Made by a program: the position numbers and the translations under genes | Shown here: positions 1 to 7,027 of the stretch, in pieces | Layout of the letters: the number at the start of each line of letters is the position of its first letter | Position numbering within the stretch: position 1 is the first letter of the stretch | Assembly: GCF_050874005.1 (NCBI RefSeq) | Contig: NZ_JBNMJV010000050.1 | Span: 1 to 15,569, forward strand | Direction of reading: 5' to 3' | Length of the DNA: 15,569 nucleotides | Source of the DNA: Huintestinicola sp050874005 | GTDB taxonomy: Bacteria > Bacillota > Clostridia > Oscillospirales > Ruminococcaceae | The notes under the pieces: model-generated | The model's input: only the letters and a program-made list of their open reading frames with translations | Databases searched by the model: none | Told to the model about the DNA's origin: nothing

Positions 1-34
1 ATAATTGATAACTTGATTCTCATTGCCGGTCATC

Positions 35-1384
35 TCACTGTTCACGCTCGTAAGCTCCGTCTTGCTCTTGGAAGATGCAATGCTTGGATTCAGACCTTCT
101 TAAGACTTTCGGCAGCGTTTTGAGTTTTGCGGAATCAGGGATAAGTGTATTTGCAATATCCCTCATAACCCAGTTTTTATTACCAACTCCTTTTGTGTTT
201 TCTGATGCTTGTTTCTGTACCAATGGTGAGTTGATGAGAGTAATAAGAAATTCATTAAATATAAGTGATTTATTGAACTTTAGCAGAGCAACGCTTACAA
301 ACAAACTAAATTCATTTGTTGAATCAACAATAACCGGAATACCTGTAGTTCCAACTTTTGTAAGCAATATATCACCATATTCAGGATTACATCGTGTGAA
401 TAATTCCTTGTGTTCTTTTTCAGAAATATATTTACAGGTTGAAAAATCTAAATACCCGTTACTGATATCCTTTACGGATACAAAAGGAACCCCATCAGAC
501 TGATACTTTGGAGTTGAATGAGTACCATCAGTTAATTTATGCAAAATAGAACCAAGCCTACACCATGCCCACGTTTCCGGAATATCAAACGGAATCTCAT
601 CATCAATACAGCGCTCAACACCGCCGCACAACTCATAATGAGAATTATCACGCATAAAAATGATAGATTCGTTCTTGTCCTTCTTGATTTTTCCTGCCTT
701 GATAAGTTCTTGCTTTTCGGTTCGGATACGCTCTAAAAGTACGCTTGCAGGTTCGTCATCGGGATCTTGCGGTACAAGTTTGCCTTGTATTGCCTGTTGG
801 AGTATGGATTTTTTTAGTTGGTCGGGGAAGGTGGTGTTCAAAGCTGCGAGTTGAGTTTCAGCTTTTTCGTATTCGGAAATAAGGGGCAATAATTCTTCGA
901 TTTTTGAGACTATGCGGTGTTGTTCGGAGAGTGGTGGTAATGGGATAATAATATTATGCAATGCGGAAGCAGATAAACCTTGTATTCCTATTCCCTTACC
1001 ACCTATTAATCCTATACCCTTATATAGAAAAAAAACAAAGTAAAAGAAACGTGTACAAACATTTATATACGATCTAAGTCTATGTATATGATTTTGTATC
1101 CTCATTGGCGAATCAAAATTCCATATTGCTGCTCTGCCTATATCACCACCTTCGCAAACAAGCAAATCACCTTTGATTACTGTGCATTTCTCTATTTCTG
1201 ATTCAGTAAATAACATCTTTTTGAGCTTATCAAGTTCAAATCTATCCCAATAGAGATTAGATGTTGTAATATATTCCATCATTTCTCCATCTTTATTTGA
1301 TGAATTAAGTGCCTTACCAGTATTATGCTGAAATAACTCTCCAATACGAGCCCACTCCCAACTCTCCGGGATCTCAAAAGGCAC
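35..1384 (-). CDS. hsdS: Type I restriction-modification specificity subunit, both outer ends missing
   Basis: HsdS carries two target-recognition domains (TRDs) that choose the DNA site for a type I methylase/endonuclease. TRD1 opens with FEIPESWEW (residues 3-11) and ends in IIPLPPLSEQHRIV (146-159). A central conserved region follows (160-235, including QQAIQGKLVPQ), then TRD2 opens with FDIPETWAW (266-274). TRD2 runs to NTLIP (412-416), where PLPPLSEQ should follow. Instead it diverges into an unrelated 33-residue tail, so the distal conserved repeat is absent. The start is a GTG without a convincing ribosome site. The frame stays open upstream to a stop at 1490-1492 and contains HsdS-like residues (NPYEKRGDNEP), but no ATG, GTG or TTG. 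The N-terminal conserved region is therefore also missing. No hsdM or hsdR is visible. It is either a silent cassette or a deletion remnant. One base after its stop, an ATG at 33-31 opens a frame leaving the window. The family is certain; activity is doubtful. Confidence 0.85.
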   Translation of the reverse strand: MPFEIPESWEWARIGELFQHNTGKALNSSNKDGEMMEYITTSNLYWDRFELDKLKKMLFTESEIEKCTVIKGDLLVCEGGDIGRAAIWNFDSPMRIQNHIHRLRSYINVCTRFFYFVFFLYKGIGLIGGKGIGIQGLSASALHNIIIPLPPLSEQHRIVSKIEELLPLISEYEKAETQLAALNTTFPDQLKKSILQQAIQGKLVPQDPDDEPASVLLERIRTEKQELIKAGKIKKDKNESIIFMRDNSHYELCGGVERCIDDEIPFDIPETWAWCRLGSILHKLTDGTHSTPKYQSDGVPFVSVKDISNGYLDFSTCKYISEKEHKELFTRCNPEYGDILLTKVGTTGIPVIVDSTNEFSLFVSVALLKFNKSLIFNEFLITLINSPLVQKQASENTKGVGNKNWVMRDIANTLIPDSAKLKTLPKVLRRSESKHCIFQEQDGAYEREQ

Positions 1385-1460
1385 CTCATCAGCAATGCAA
1401 ACAGGCTCATTATCGCCCCGCTTCTCATAAGGATTATTAGTGGCAGAATATGGTAGTATG

Positions 1461-1628
1461 TCAATAAACCAACCTCTCCACCTTCTCCCTCACCACAAAC
1501 CACTTCTTCCCAATCTTAAATCCGGGCAGCTTACCCGAACGGAGCAGATTGTAAACAGTAGTAAGCGAGACCCCAAACTCATCGGCAACCTCCTGAGGGG
1601 TCATATAATCATTGTAATCTCTGAGCAT
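1461..1628 (-). CDS. Excisionase-type helix-turn-helix DNA-binding protein
   Basis: This 55-residue protein fits the small MerR-like/excisionase helix-turn-helix family (HTH_17 type). After MLRDYNDY it has MTPQEVADEFGVS, the turn, then LTTVYNLLRSGKLPGFKIGKKWFV, which is the recognition helix and wing typical of these proteins. A longer frame starts at 1646. The ATG at 1628 is preferred because AAAGGA sits about nine bases before it, while nothing suitable precedes 1646. Its stop lies just inside the open HsdS frame on the same strand, so it would be transcribed toward hsdS. Such proteins act as recombination directionality factors or as small regulators, and sometimes precede type I modification genes. 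A deletion that removed hsdM and the hsdS front would produce this arrangement (inference). The precise role is unknown. Confidence 0.75.
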   Translation of the reverse strand: MLRDYNDYMTPQEVADEFGVSLTTVYNLLRSGKLPGFKIGKKWFVVREKVERLVY

Positions 1629-1732
1629 AATAATCAATCCTTTCATAGTAATGACATTCGTTCGGAATGCCTTATTTTGTTGTTGTAAAGTAACGCAACT
1701 ATCCGCAAATACCCACAGAATAAGTATATATT

Positions 1733-1738
1733 ATAATA
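1733..1738 (+). promoter_or_regulatory. Candidate -10 box before a structured leader
   Basis: TATAAT matches the -10 consensus exactly, but no good -35 lies 16-18 bases upstream. Its flanks are AT-rich and nearly symmetric, so it could also serve the minus strand toward the helix-turn-helix gene. In the plus direction, a transcript would start near 1745 and run straight into the hairpin at 1752-1797. Confidence 0.3.
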
Positions 1739-1751
1739 GTGATAAATGAGG

Positions 1752-1797
1752 AAAGCCCCATGAATTACGTTCATAAGCGTAGTTCATGGGCTTTTTT
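1752..1797 (+). terminator. Strong hairpin followed by T tract
   Basis: AAAGCCCCATGAATTACG pairs with CGTAGTTCATGGGCTTT through about 17 pairs, with one bulged C and one G-U pair. The loop is about eight bases, and a run of six T starts in the right arm. This is a textbook rho-independent terminator in the plus direction. No gene ends just upstream on the plus strand. It therefore either ends a very short RNA or acts as an attenuator before the plus-strand cluster. Confidence 0.6.
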
Positions 1798-1804
1798 CAT
1801 TTGT

Positions 1805-1856
1805 GTGAAAAACACCTTCTGCAAGGCAGATAAAGTGTAAAATGCCTGTTTTTCAC
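1805..1856. repeat. 10-bp perfect inverted repeat with nested hairpin
   Basis: GTGAAAAACA (1805-1814) and TGTTTTTCAC (1847-1856) are perfect reverse complements 32 bases apart. Inside the loop lies a second small stem, TCTGC-AAG-GCAGA. The structure sits between the 1752-1797 hairpin and the first ribosome site of the plus-strand cluster. It may be a leader RNA fold or a protein binding, nicking or recombination site. The sequence alone does not decide. Confidence 0.5.
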
Positions 1857-1889
1857 GAAAAAATATTTTCCCGAAAGGAGCTGAGAAAA

Positions 1890-1961
1890 ATGTGCGAAAC
1901 CCTGTCAAATACTATCAGATACGCATTTCTGTGCGTGTATGCCCTTGCTGTGCAATGGTGA
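1890..1961 (+). CDS. Possible 23-residue peptide
   Basis: An AAAGGAG ribosome site ends about nine bases before an ATG that opens a 23-codon frame ending in TGA. The product has a short polar front (MCETLSNTIR) and a hydrophobic end (YAFLCVYALAVQW), so it could be a membrane-associated peptide or a leader peptide. The good ribosome site is the only support, and no family is recognised. It is the first translatable frame after the structured leader. Confidence 0.35.
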   Translation: MCETLSNTIRYAFLCVYALAVQW

Positions 1962-2020
1962 AAACCACTTACCCCTGCGAATATTTGCGTTAACTGTCAC
2001 TATGAAAGGAGAAAATTTTT

Positions 2021-2152
2021 ATGGACCCCATTGTATCAAAAATAGCTTCCGCCGCCATCACTGCAGCAGGCATCGCTGCTTCGGAAATAATCACCGATGC
2101 CATTAGGGAAGGAGTCTCGGATTTATGCGGTTTCGATCTCGACGATTTCTGA
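2021..2152 (+). CDS. Small hypothetical protein, 43 residues
   Basis: AAAGGAG lies about nine bases before the ATG, a well-placed ribosome site. The product begins MDPIVSKIASAAITAAGIAA, an alanine-rich stretch likely to form an amphipathic helix, and ends in an acidic tail (CGFDLDDF). The frame overlaps the start of the DUF960 gene by 28 bases in another frame, which suggests translational coupling. No family is recognised. The size and helix resemble small accessory proteins of mobile elements, but no function can be assigned. Confidence 0.5.
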   Translation: MDPIVSKIASAAITAAGIAASEIITDAIREGVSDLCGFDLDDF

Positions 2153-2409
2153 CTCGGGGAGTGGATTCCACCATACCGCTCCCGCTGCAGCTTCAGATGT
2201 GGGGTATGATCGAGCATATCCCGTCACCGGATTACCTTCAGGTATTCACCCTCACAGGTAAAAACGGAGAGCAGCATATTACCCACGAACAGGAGGATCC
2301 GGTGTATTGTAACCATGTTTCTTTCCCGTTCCCGAATCCTGTTGAAGCCAAGATTTTTGTCATTGATGACATAGATCATTGTACTATGCTCCTTGCCGAG
2401 GAGTATTGA
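2125..2409 (+). CDS. DUF960 family protein
   Basis: This 94-residue protein matches the DUF960 pattern as remembered from Firmicutes and their phages. RFLTRGVDSTIPLPLQLQMW (residues 7-26) is followed by DYLQVFTL, a conserved HEQEDP and the closing signature KIFVIDDIDHCTMLLAEEY. The RFLTRGV block belongs to the family core, so the ATG at 2125 is preferred over the later methionine before WGMIEH. AAGGAG about eleven bases upstream supports it. The biochemical role of DUF960 is not known; the family is common in phages and integrative elements. The gene overlaps the end of the 43-residue ORF and is followed by a hairpin before the amidoligase gene. Confidence 0.85.
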   Translation: MRFRSRRFLTRGVDSTIPLPLQLQMWGMIEHIPSPDYLQVFTLTGKNGEQHITHEQEDPVYCNHVSFPFPNPVEAKIFVIDDIDHCTMLLAEEY

Positions 2410-2412
2410 GAA

Positions 2413-2444
2413 AATGCCCGTACAGAGCGATCTGTGCGGGCATT
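2413..2444 (+). terminator. Intercistronic hairpin
   Basis: AATGCCCGTACAGA pairs with TCTGTGCGGGCATT, 14 pairs including one T-G, around a GCGA loop just after the DUF960 stop. The tail is ATTATTATTT rather than a clean T run. It is probably a partial terminator or an RNA-stabilising hairpin between DUF960 and the amidoligase gene. Confidence 0.5.
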
Positions 2445-2469
2445 ATTATTTGAAAGGAAGATTTGAAAA

Positions 2470-3561
2470 ATGTGTATTTGTGAATTTTGCGGAGCAAAGC
2501 TTCTCTGCGACGATGATGTGTATGAACTTGACGGGCATATCATGTGCGATGACTGTTACGATTCCCATACCCGCACCTGTGAATGCTGCGGTGAACGTAT
2601 CTGGAATGAGGACGATTACGGCGATGATAACATCACTCTATGTTCCCATTGCCGCAATAATCATTATGTTACCTGCGAGGACTGCGGCAGGCTGATTCAC
2701 GACGATGACGCTTATTATTACGATGACGAGGATTATCCCTATTGCCGCCATTGCTATAACGATGACGGAAAATGCATACACAGCTATAATTACAAGCCCG
2801 AACCGATATTTCATGGAAACAGCAAGCTGTATATGGGCGTGGAGCTTGAGATTGATAGCGGCGGTTCGTCGGATACCTATGCAAGAAAGCTTTTGGATAT
2901 CGCCAACGCTGACGAGGACAATATGTACATAAAGCATGACGGCAGTCTCAATGACGGCATGGAGCTTGTGACGCACCCAATGACACTTGAGTATCACATG
3001 AACGCAATGCCATGGAAACAGGTCGCTTCTAAAGCTATTGAATTGGGCTACCGCTCCCACAAAACAAGCACCTGCGGACTTCATGTTCATGTAGGCAGAA
3101 ATATGTTCGGTTCCGACAAAATATCACAGGAACCTGCAATTTCAAGAGTGCTTTTCTTTGTGGAACGTTTCTGGCAGGAGCTGCTGAAATTCTCAAGGCG
3201 TACCGAATCCCAGATAAACAGATGGGCGGCAAGGTATGGCATGAAAGATAATCCTAAACAGGTGATGACCAATGCCAAGGAAAAGAATATGGGCAGATAT
3301 GCCTGCATAAACCTGTGTAACTACTCGACCATAGAGTTCAGGATTTTTCGTGGTACCCTTAAATACAACACCATCATTGCTACACTGCAGCTTGTTGCTC
3401 ACATATGCATTATGGCGGCATCTATGTCAGACGAGGATTTTACAGCTTTATCATGGCCTGAGTTTGTATCCACCATAACCGAGCCTGAGCTTATAACCTA
3501 TCTGAAAGAGCGCAGACTTTACATCAACGAACCCATATTGGGAAAGGAGCAGCTTATATGA
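2470..3561 (+). CDS. Predicted amidoligase with three N-terminal zinc modules
   Basis: Amidoligases of this family (Amidoligase_2, COOH-NH2 ligase superfamily related to glutamine synthetase) are predicted to form amide or peptide bonds using ATP. The 363-residue protein has two parts. Residues 1-100 carry six CxxC pairs, C4/C7, C26/C29, C37/C40, C58/C61, C69/C72 and C92/C95. They form three LIM- or treble-clef-like units spaced about 32 residues apart and rich in Asp. Residues 118-350 hold the ligase motifs: GVELEI (123-128), HDGSL (156-160), GLHVHV (203-208) and IEFRIFRGT (288-296). The start follows AAGGAAG. The stop overlaps the resolvase start as ATGA, so the two are probably co-translated. 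The substrate is unknown. The zinc modules suggest protein or nucleic-acid docking (inference). Confidence 0.88.
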   Translation: MCICEFCGAKLLCDDDVYELDGHIMCDDCYDSHTRTCECCGERIWNEDDYGDDNITLCSHCRNNHYVTCEDCGRLIHDDDAYYYDDEDYPYCRHCYNDDGKCIHSYNYKPEPIFHGNSKLYMGVELEIDSGGSSDTYARKLLDIANADEDNMYIKHDGSLNDGMELVTHPMTLEYHMNAMPWKQVASKAIELGYRSHKTSTCGLHVHVGRNMFGSDKISQEPAISRVLFFVERFWQELLKFSRRTESQINRWAARYGMKDNPKQVMTNAKEKNMGRYACINLCNYSTIEFRIFRGTLKYNTIIATLQLVAHICIMAASMSDEDFTALSWPEFVSTITEPELITYLKERRLYINEPILGKEQLI

Positions 3562-4118
3562 AAGTAGGATATATCAGAGTTTCAACAGTCGAACAGAATA
3601 CAGCCCGTCAGGAGGTGCTTATGGAGCAGCTTGGTGTTGAAAGAATGTACATTGACAAAATGTCGGGCAAATCAGTGGACAGGCCTCAGCTTAAAAGTAT
3701 GCTGAATTTTGTAAGAACCGGTGATACTGTCATAGTTGAATCCATATCACGATTTGCAAGGAACACCCGGGACTTGCTTGAGCTTGTTGACACTCTTACA
3801 GAAAAAGGTGTGGAGTTTGTCAGCAAAAAGGAAAGCATTGACACTACAACGCCTGCAGGCAAGTTTATGCTTACGGTATTTGCTGCAGTTGCCGAGCTTG
3901 AGCGTGGATATATACTTGACCGTCAGCGGGAGGGAATAGCTATTGCAAAGTCTCAGGGGAAATACACAGGCAGGAAGCCCGTTGAGGTCGATGAGCAGCT
4001 GTGGGATTCACTATATGCTCTATGGTCTGAGGGGAAGATCACTGCTGTTGAGTTTATGGATAAAATTGGGATGAGGAAGAGCACGTTTTACAGGAGGGTG
4101 AAGGCTCTAAGCAGATAA
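3558..4118 (+). CDS. Small serine resolvase/invertase family recombinase
   Basis: At 186 residues, this is the normal size for Tn3-resolvase/Hin-type recombinases, which cut and rejoin DNA through a serine-phosphodiester intermediate. The N-terminal catalytic domain shows YIRVST with Ser9 as the expected nucleophile, DRPQL at 41-45, ESISRFARN with Arg65 and Arg68, and the ELERGYILDRQREGI helix that leads to the DNA-binding part. The C-terminus (about 148-183, ending STFYRRVKAL) is a Hin-like helix-turn-helix. The gene starts inside the amidoligase stop codon and ends just before a strong terminator. It may resolve multimers or invert a segment such as hsdS; no paired recombination sites were found to decide. 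Confidence 0.93.
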   Translation: MKVGYIRVSTVEQNTARQEVLMEQLGVERMYIDKMSGKSVDRPQLKSMLNFVRTGDTVIVESISRFARNTRDLLELVDTLTEKGVEFVSKKESIDTTTPAGKFMLTVFAAVAELERGYILDRQREGIAIAKSQGKYTGRKPVEVDEQLWDSLYALWSEGKITAVEFMDKIGMRKSTFYRRVKALSR

Positions 4119-4120
4119 AT

Positions 4121-4164
4121 ATATGCTTGCTGCAAAATTCGGAAATGCAGTAAGCATATTTTTT
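4121..4164 (+). terminator. Rho-independent terminator after the resolvase
   Basis: ATATGCTTGCTGCA (4121-4134) pairs with TGCAGTAAGCATAT (4146-4159) with one G-U pair, and six T follow. It begins two bases after the resolvase stop and closes the amidoligase-resolvase transcript. Confidence 0.85.
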
Positions 4165-4183
4165 ATTGTTATAACAATAAAAA
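4160..4183. promoter_or_regulatory. 24-bp perfect palindrome, candidate operator
   Basis: The segment is self-complementary over all 24 bases, with core ATTGTTATAACAAT flanked by five further matching pairs on each side. It shares its left edge with the T tract of the preceding terminator and lies about 80 bases before the ATPase start. A dimeric repressor could bind here, or the terminator may work in both directions. No regulator can be named. Confidence 0.5.
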
Positions 4184-4261
4184 GTTGGGAAATATATAAA
4201 CTTTATACTGATCCCTTTTGTCGCAACAGTCAAGTGTGATCATATAAAGGATGATAAGGTC

Positions 4262-5884
4262 ATGAATAAGTTTAAAATTGACTATCAGTTTGATATTATT
4301 GATGCAGATAATAATGTTACATCGATATGGCTTAGCAGCAGCGATGTCAACAAGAATAGCTTTGGCAAAGCTATTCGGGAAAAAGTCACAGGTTATGGTC
4401 CGATATCAGATAATATAATAAATCTGGTATATGATGCAGCTGTATATGCCGCTCAGTTCAGAAATATTTCCAAAAGGGAATATTGTTCAGAAGGGTTAAG
4501 CCTTGATAATACCCATTTCATTTACCGTTCCACCCAGATCGAAATTCCTAAACGGGACTTTCATATGGAGGAAGAAGCCAAGGAAAGACTTCGTACTACG
4601 ATAATAAACATAGGAAGCTGTTGCAAAGACACTGCGGTTATAACAACGCTTCTGCTTCTTTCGCTCATCAGCTTGTTATATGAAGCCTTCCTCAAAATGC
4701 GGGAGGATCAGAAAAATAAGGTTATCCCAACTTTTCTGATATTCATATACGGAAAAAGTGGTTCAGGCAAAACAACGATATCAAGAGCAATATTTAATGC
4801 TCATACTTCTGACAGATTTATCAGTGTTCCGAGTGCAACTCCCGCTGCTATGCAGAACGCAATTAAAAATGCAAGCAGCGGCACTCTGTTATTTGATGAT
4901 ATTCCTCACAAAGGTTACAATTGCTGCAGCTCTGAGGAAAAAAAGAAGCTTGAAACACTTATCAGATCTGCCGGAGATATTGGCTCCGAAAAAAGAACAG
5001 CAAGGAATAACGAGACTGTTCCATCTCCCAAAAGAGTGATGACCGCTGTAACCTCCGAGGCTGAGTTTTTCATATCAGAGTCTTCGTCCTTAAGATGCTT
5101 CTATTGCCCGATTGAAAAGGGCAGCATTGATCTTACAAGATTCGGGACGTATAGAGACTCCAGCAAGTTTCTTGATGATGTCAATATAGCATTTATCATA
5201 TGGGCTTTTTCAGAACTGCTTGAAATCAACGATAATATTATCACTATGCCTATGCTTGACACAGCATATCAGAAGGCTGTCAGTGATACTCAGAGACTAT
5301 TTGCCGATGTTATTGAGCCAAGAGCCGTTGGTAACTTCATTCACTTAGAGCTGTACTGGCAGATCTTCGCACCATTTCTGACATTTATCGGATTTACCGA
5401 GGCGGAGATATCCGACATGAAGTCAGCCTTTGATAACTACCTTATAAAGTCGGCAAGAGTTCAGCAGGAGCTGATCAAGCTCAACTCCGCTGAGCAAGCG
5501 GTGCTTTATACAGTCGAAAAAACCATCACAAGCAATCGCATTCTGACGTATAATATGGAAAATAATAGGCTTACCAGGATAATCCCGGACTCCTCCGACA
5601 ATTTCGGTGCTTCGGCACTCGGATATTATAACGGACACTATCTGATATTGACATCAGAACAGCAGAAAGCCTTTATCCAAAGCTTTTCTGAGGTGTACTC
5701 CGAAAAGCTTAAAAATCGGGATATCATAGACCTCTTATATAAAATGGCACTTGTGATAAAGCCATCTGATGGGAGCGTACTTACCTCTAAACCCAATAAT
5801 CGCATAAAAATTCGCATAAATAACAAGGATACGGATGTTATTATCCTAAAATATACTTTGAAAGGAGATAATTCAAATGACTGA
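4262..5884 (+). CDS. P-loop ATPase of unknown function, mobile-element associated
   Basis: This 540-residue protein has a clear nucleotide-binding core. It carries GKSGSGKTT (164-172, Walker A), LLFDD (209-213, Walker B) and RVMTAVTSEAEF about 55 residues after the Walker B (sensor-like). A hydrophobic segment at about 127-141 (AVITTLLLLSLISLLYEAF) precedes the P-loop and is probably a buried helix rather than a secure membrane anchor. The arrangement resembles the DUF927-like and helicase-type ATPases found in plasmids, phages and integrative elements. The rest of the protein is not recognised. It follows a terminator, so it should have its own promoter, though none is convincing. Its last codons overlap the next gene by eight bases. 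DNA replication or remodelling for the element is plausible, and a cargo or defence role is also possible. Confidence 0.7.
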   Translation: MNKFKIDYQFDIIDADNNVTSIWLSSSDVNKNSFGKAIREKVTGYGPISDNIINLVYDAAVYAAQFRNISKREYCSEGLSLDNTHFIYRSTQIEIPKRDFHMEEEAKERLRTTIINIGSCCKDTAVITTLLLLSLISLLYEAFLKMREDQKNKVIPTFLIFIYGKSGSGKTTISRAIFNAHTSDRFISVPSATPAAMQNAIKNASSGTLLFDDIPHKGYNCCSSEEKKKLETLIRSAGDIGSEKRTARNNETVPSPKRVMTAVTSEAEFFISESSSLRCFYCPIEKGSIDLTRFGTYRDSSKFLDDVNIAFIIWAFSELLEINDNIITMPMLDTAYQKAVSDTQRLFADVIEPRAVGNFIHLELYWQIFAPFLTFIGFTEAEISDMKSAFDNYLIKSARVQQELIKLNSAEQAVLYTVEKTITSNRILTYNMENNRLTRIIPDSSDNFGASALGYYNGHYLILTSEQQKAFIQSFSEVYSEKLKNRDIIDLLYKMALVIKPSDGSVLTSKPNNRIKIRINNKDTDVIILKYTLKGDNSND

Positions 5885-6833
5885 TGTTCAAATCACCTCG
5901 TTAAATGATTCCCTTGGCAGAGAATTTCCTGCCTTAGAAGATAAATGGGATGAAAAGTTTGATACATTAAAATATGAGTTTTTAAAGAAATCTGACGGAG
6001 AACAGACCCGGATTTTGACAAATCTCGATAATAATGTGGAAAAATCATTGTTCCTTGAGTTTGTTAGTGATCATATTGACACTCTGGACGGAAAAACAGA
6101 TGAGGAAGTAGTTTCAATTCTCTACAACATGTCAGAGAAACTGAACAAAGGCGACGATAACAGAATTTTCACCAATGCAGAAGCAATGATCTCGGGAGAC
6201 AGAGTAAGTCACCAGACAAGTTCTGATTTTTCAAAAATATGTACTACCTTTGCGAGGCTGACGAATAACCCTTATTACAAGCTATTTGCAGATTTTTCGG
6301 AAATATATTCTTCAACCGATAATGACAAGCTTGAGGGTTATTTGAAGCAGCTTAGGCAGATATATAGCTATTCCGCTACCGATGAAGACAGGTATTATGT
6401 ATTATACCTCAGCTGTCTTTGCCTGCAGCGTATGTGTCTTAACAGCACAAACCGTCCTATTAACAGAGAGTGGATAGACTTTGTGTATGGAAATTTCATC
6501 GCAAAAAACAGCCTTGACATAGACTATACGTTTGAGGAACCAAGCACAATATATTATGTTGAAAAGAACTACAGGCATAACGGTGAGTTTGACATCGAAC
6601 TAAATCTCAACGGAGGCGGCGAACAATCGGTCACTCTTGATTTTGGGAAAATCATATCGAAGAACTACCTTGCAATTTGCAGGCTGTTTGTCACGGATAA
6701 CCACTTCTTTTCTCACGAAATAGAAGAATCCCTTGCCAACCTTTGCAAACACACAAAGGAAATGGTAAGATACAACAAGAGGGATACCCCTATTATCTCG
6801 GAAAAATTGTCTTTTTGTCTTTTCAGGATATAA
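5877..6833 (+). CDS. Hypothetical protein coupled to the ATPase
   Basis: The 318-residue product is not recognised. Its start lies inside the ATPase gene (eight-base overlap) behind AAAGGAG, so the two are almost certainly co-translated and likely cooperate. It appears cytoplasmic: there is no signal peptide or membrane segment. The front is acidic and helical (about residues 1-150). A tyrosine-rich middle (RYYVLYLSCLCLQRMC, about 172-187) follows. The last third looks beta-rich (STIYYVEKNYRHNGEFDIEL, then GGGEQSVTLDFGKII). No catalytic motif or metal-binding cluster is evident. It could be an adaptor or effector for the ATPase, or a replication accessory protein; both are inference. Confidence 0.65.
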   Translation: MTDVQITSLNDSLGREFPALEDKWDEKFDTLKYEFLKKSDGEQTRILTNLDNNVEKSLFLEFVSDHIDTLDGKTDEEVVSILYNMSEKLNKGDDNRIFTNAEAMISGDRVSHQTSSDFSKICTTFARLTNNPYYKLFADFSEIYSSTDNDKLEGYLKQLRQIYSYSATDEDRYYVLYLSCLCLQRMCLNSTNRPINREWIDFVYGNFIAKNSLDIDYTFEEPSTIYYVEKNYRHNGEFDIELNLNGGGEQSVTLDFGKIISKNYLAICRLFVTDNHFFSHEIEESLANLCKHTKEMVRYNKRDTPIISEKLSFCLFRI

Positions 6834-6872
6834 ACGCTGAAATATAGGGCATTTCCGGGCAGACAACTTCAG

Positions 6873-6901
6873 CAGAAAATGTCTTTCATAGACATTTTCT
6901 G
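6873..6901. repeat. 12-bp perfect hairpin after the ATPase operon
   Basis: CAGAAAATGTCT and AGACATTTTCTG are perfect reverse complements around the loop TTCAT. It lies 40 bases after the upstream gene stop but has no T tract on either strand. It may stabilise the transcript end, act as a weak terminator, or be a protein-binding or recombination site. The flanking CAGAC/GTCTG and ACTTC/GAAGT repeats do not nest into a longer stem. Confidence 0.5.
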
Positions 6902-7027
6902 TCTGGAAGTCACCGAATTTCTGACAAAAATAGTTATATATTGTAATAATGGCAGGTCATATCAGAGGCAAAATATGATTAGAGTTAGGGTTACTGCCGA
7001 TACTATATATAATAAGAGGTGACGAAT

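Noticed and set aside
6860..6910. Extended stem around the 6873-6901 hairpin
   Set aside because: CAGAC/GTCTG and ACTTC/GAAGT match individually but in an order that cannot nest into one stem.
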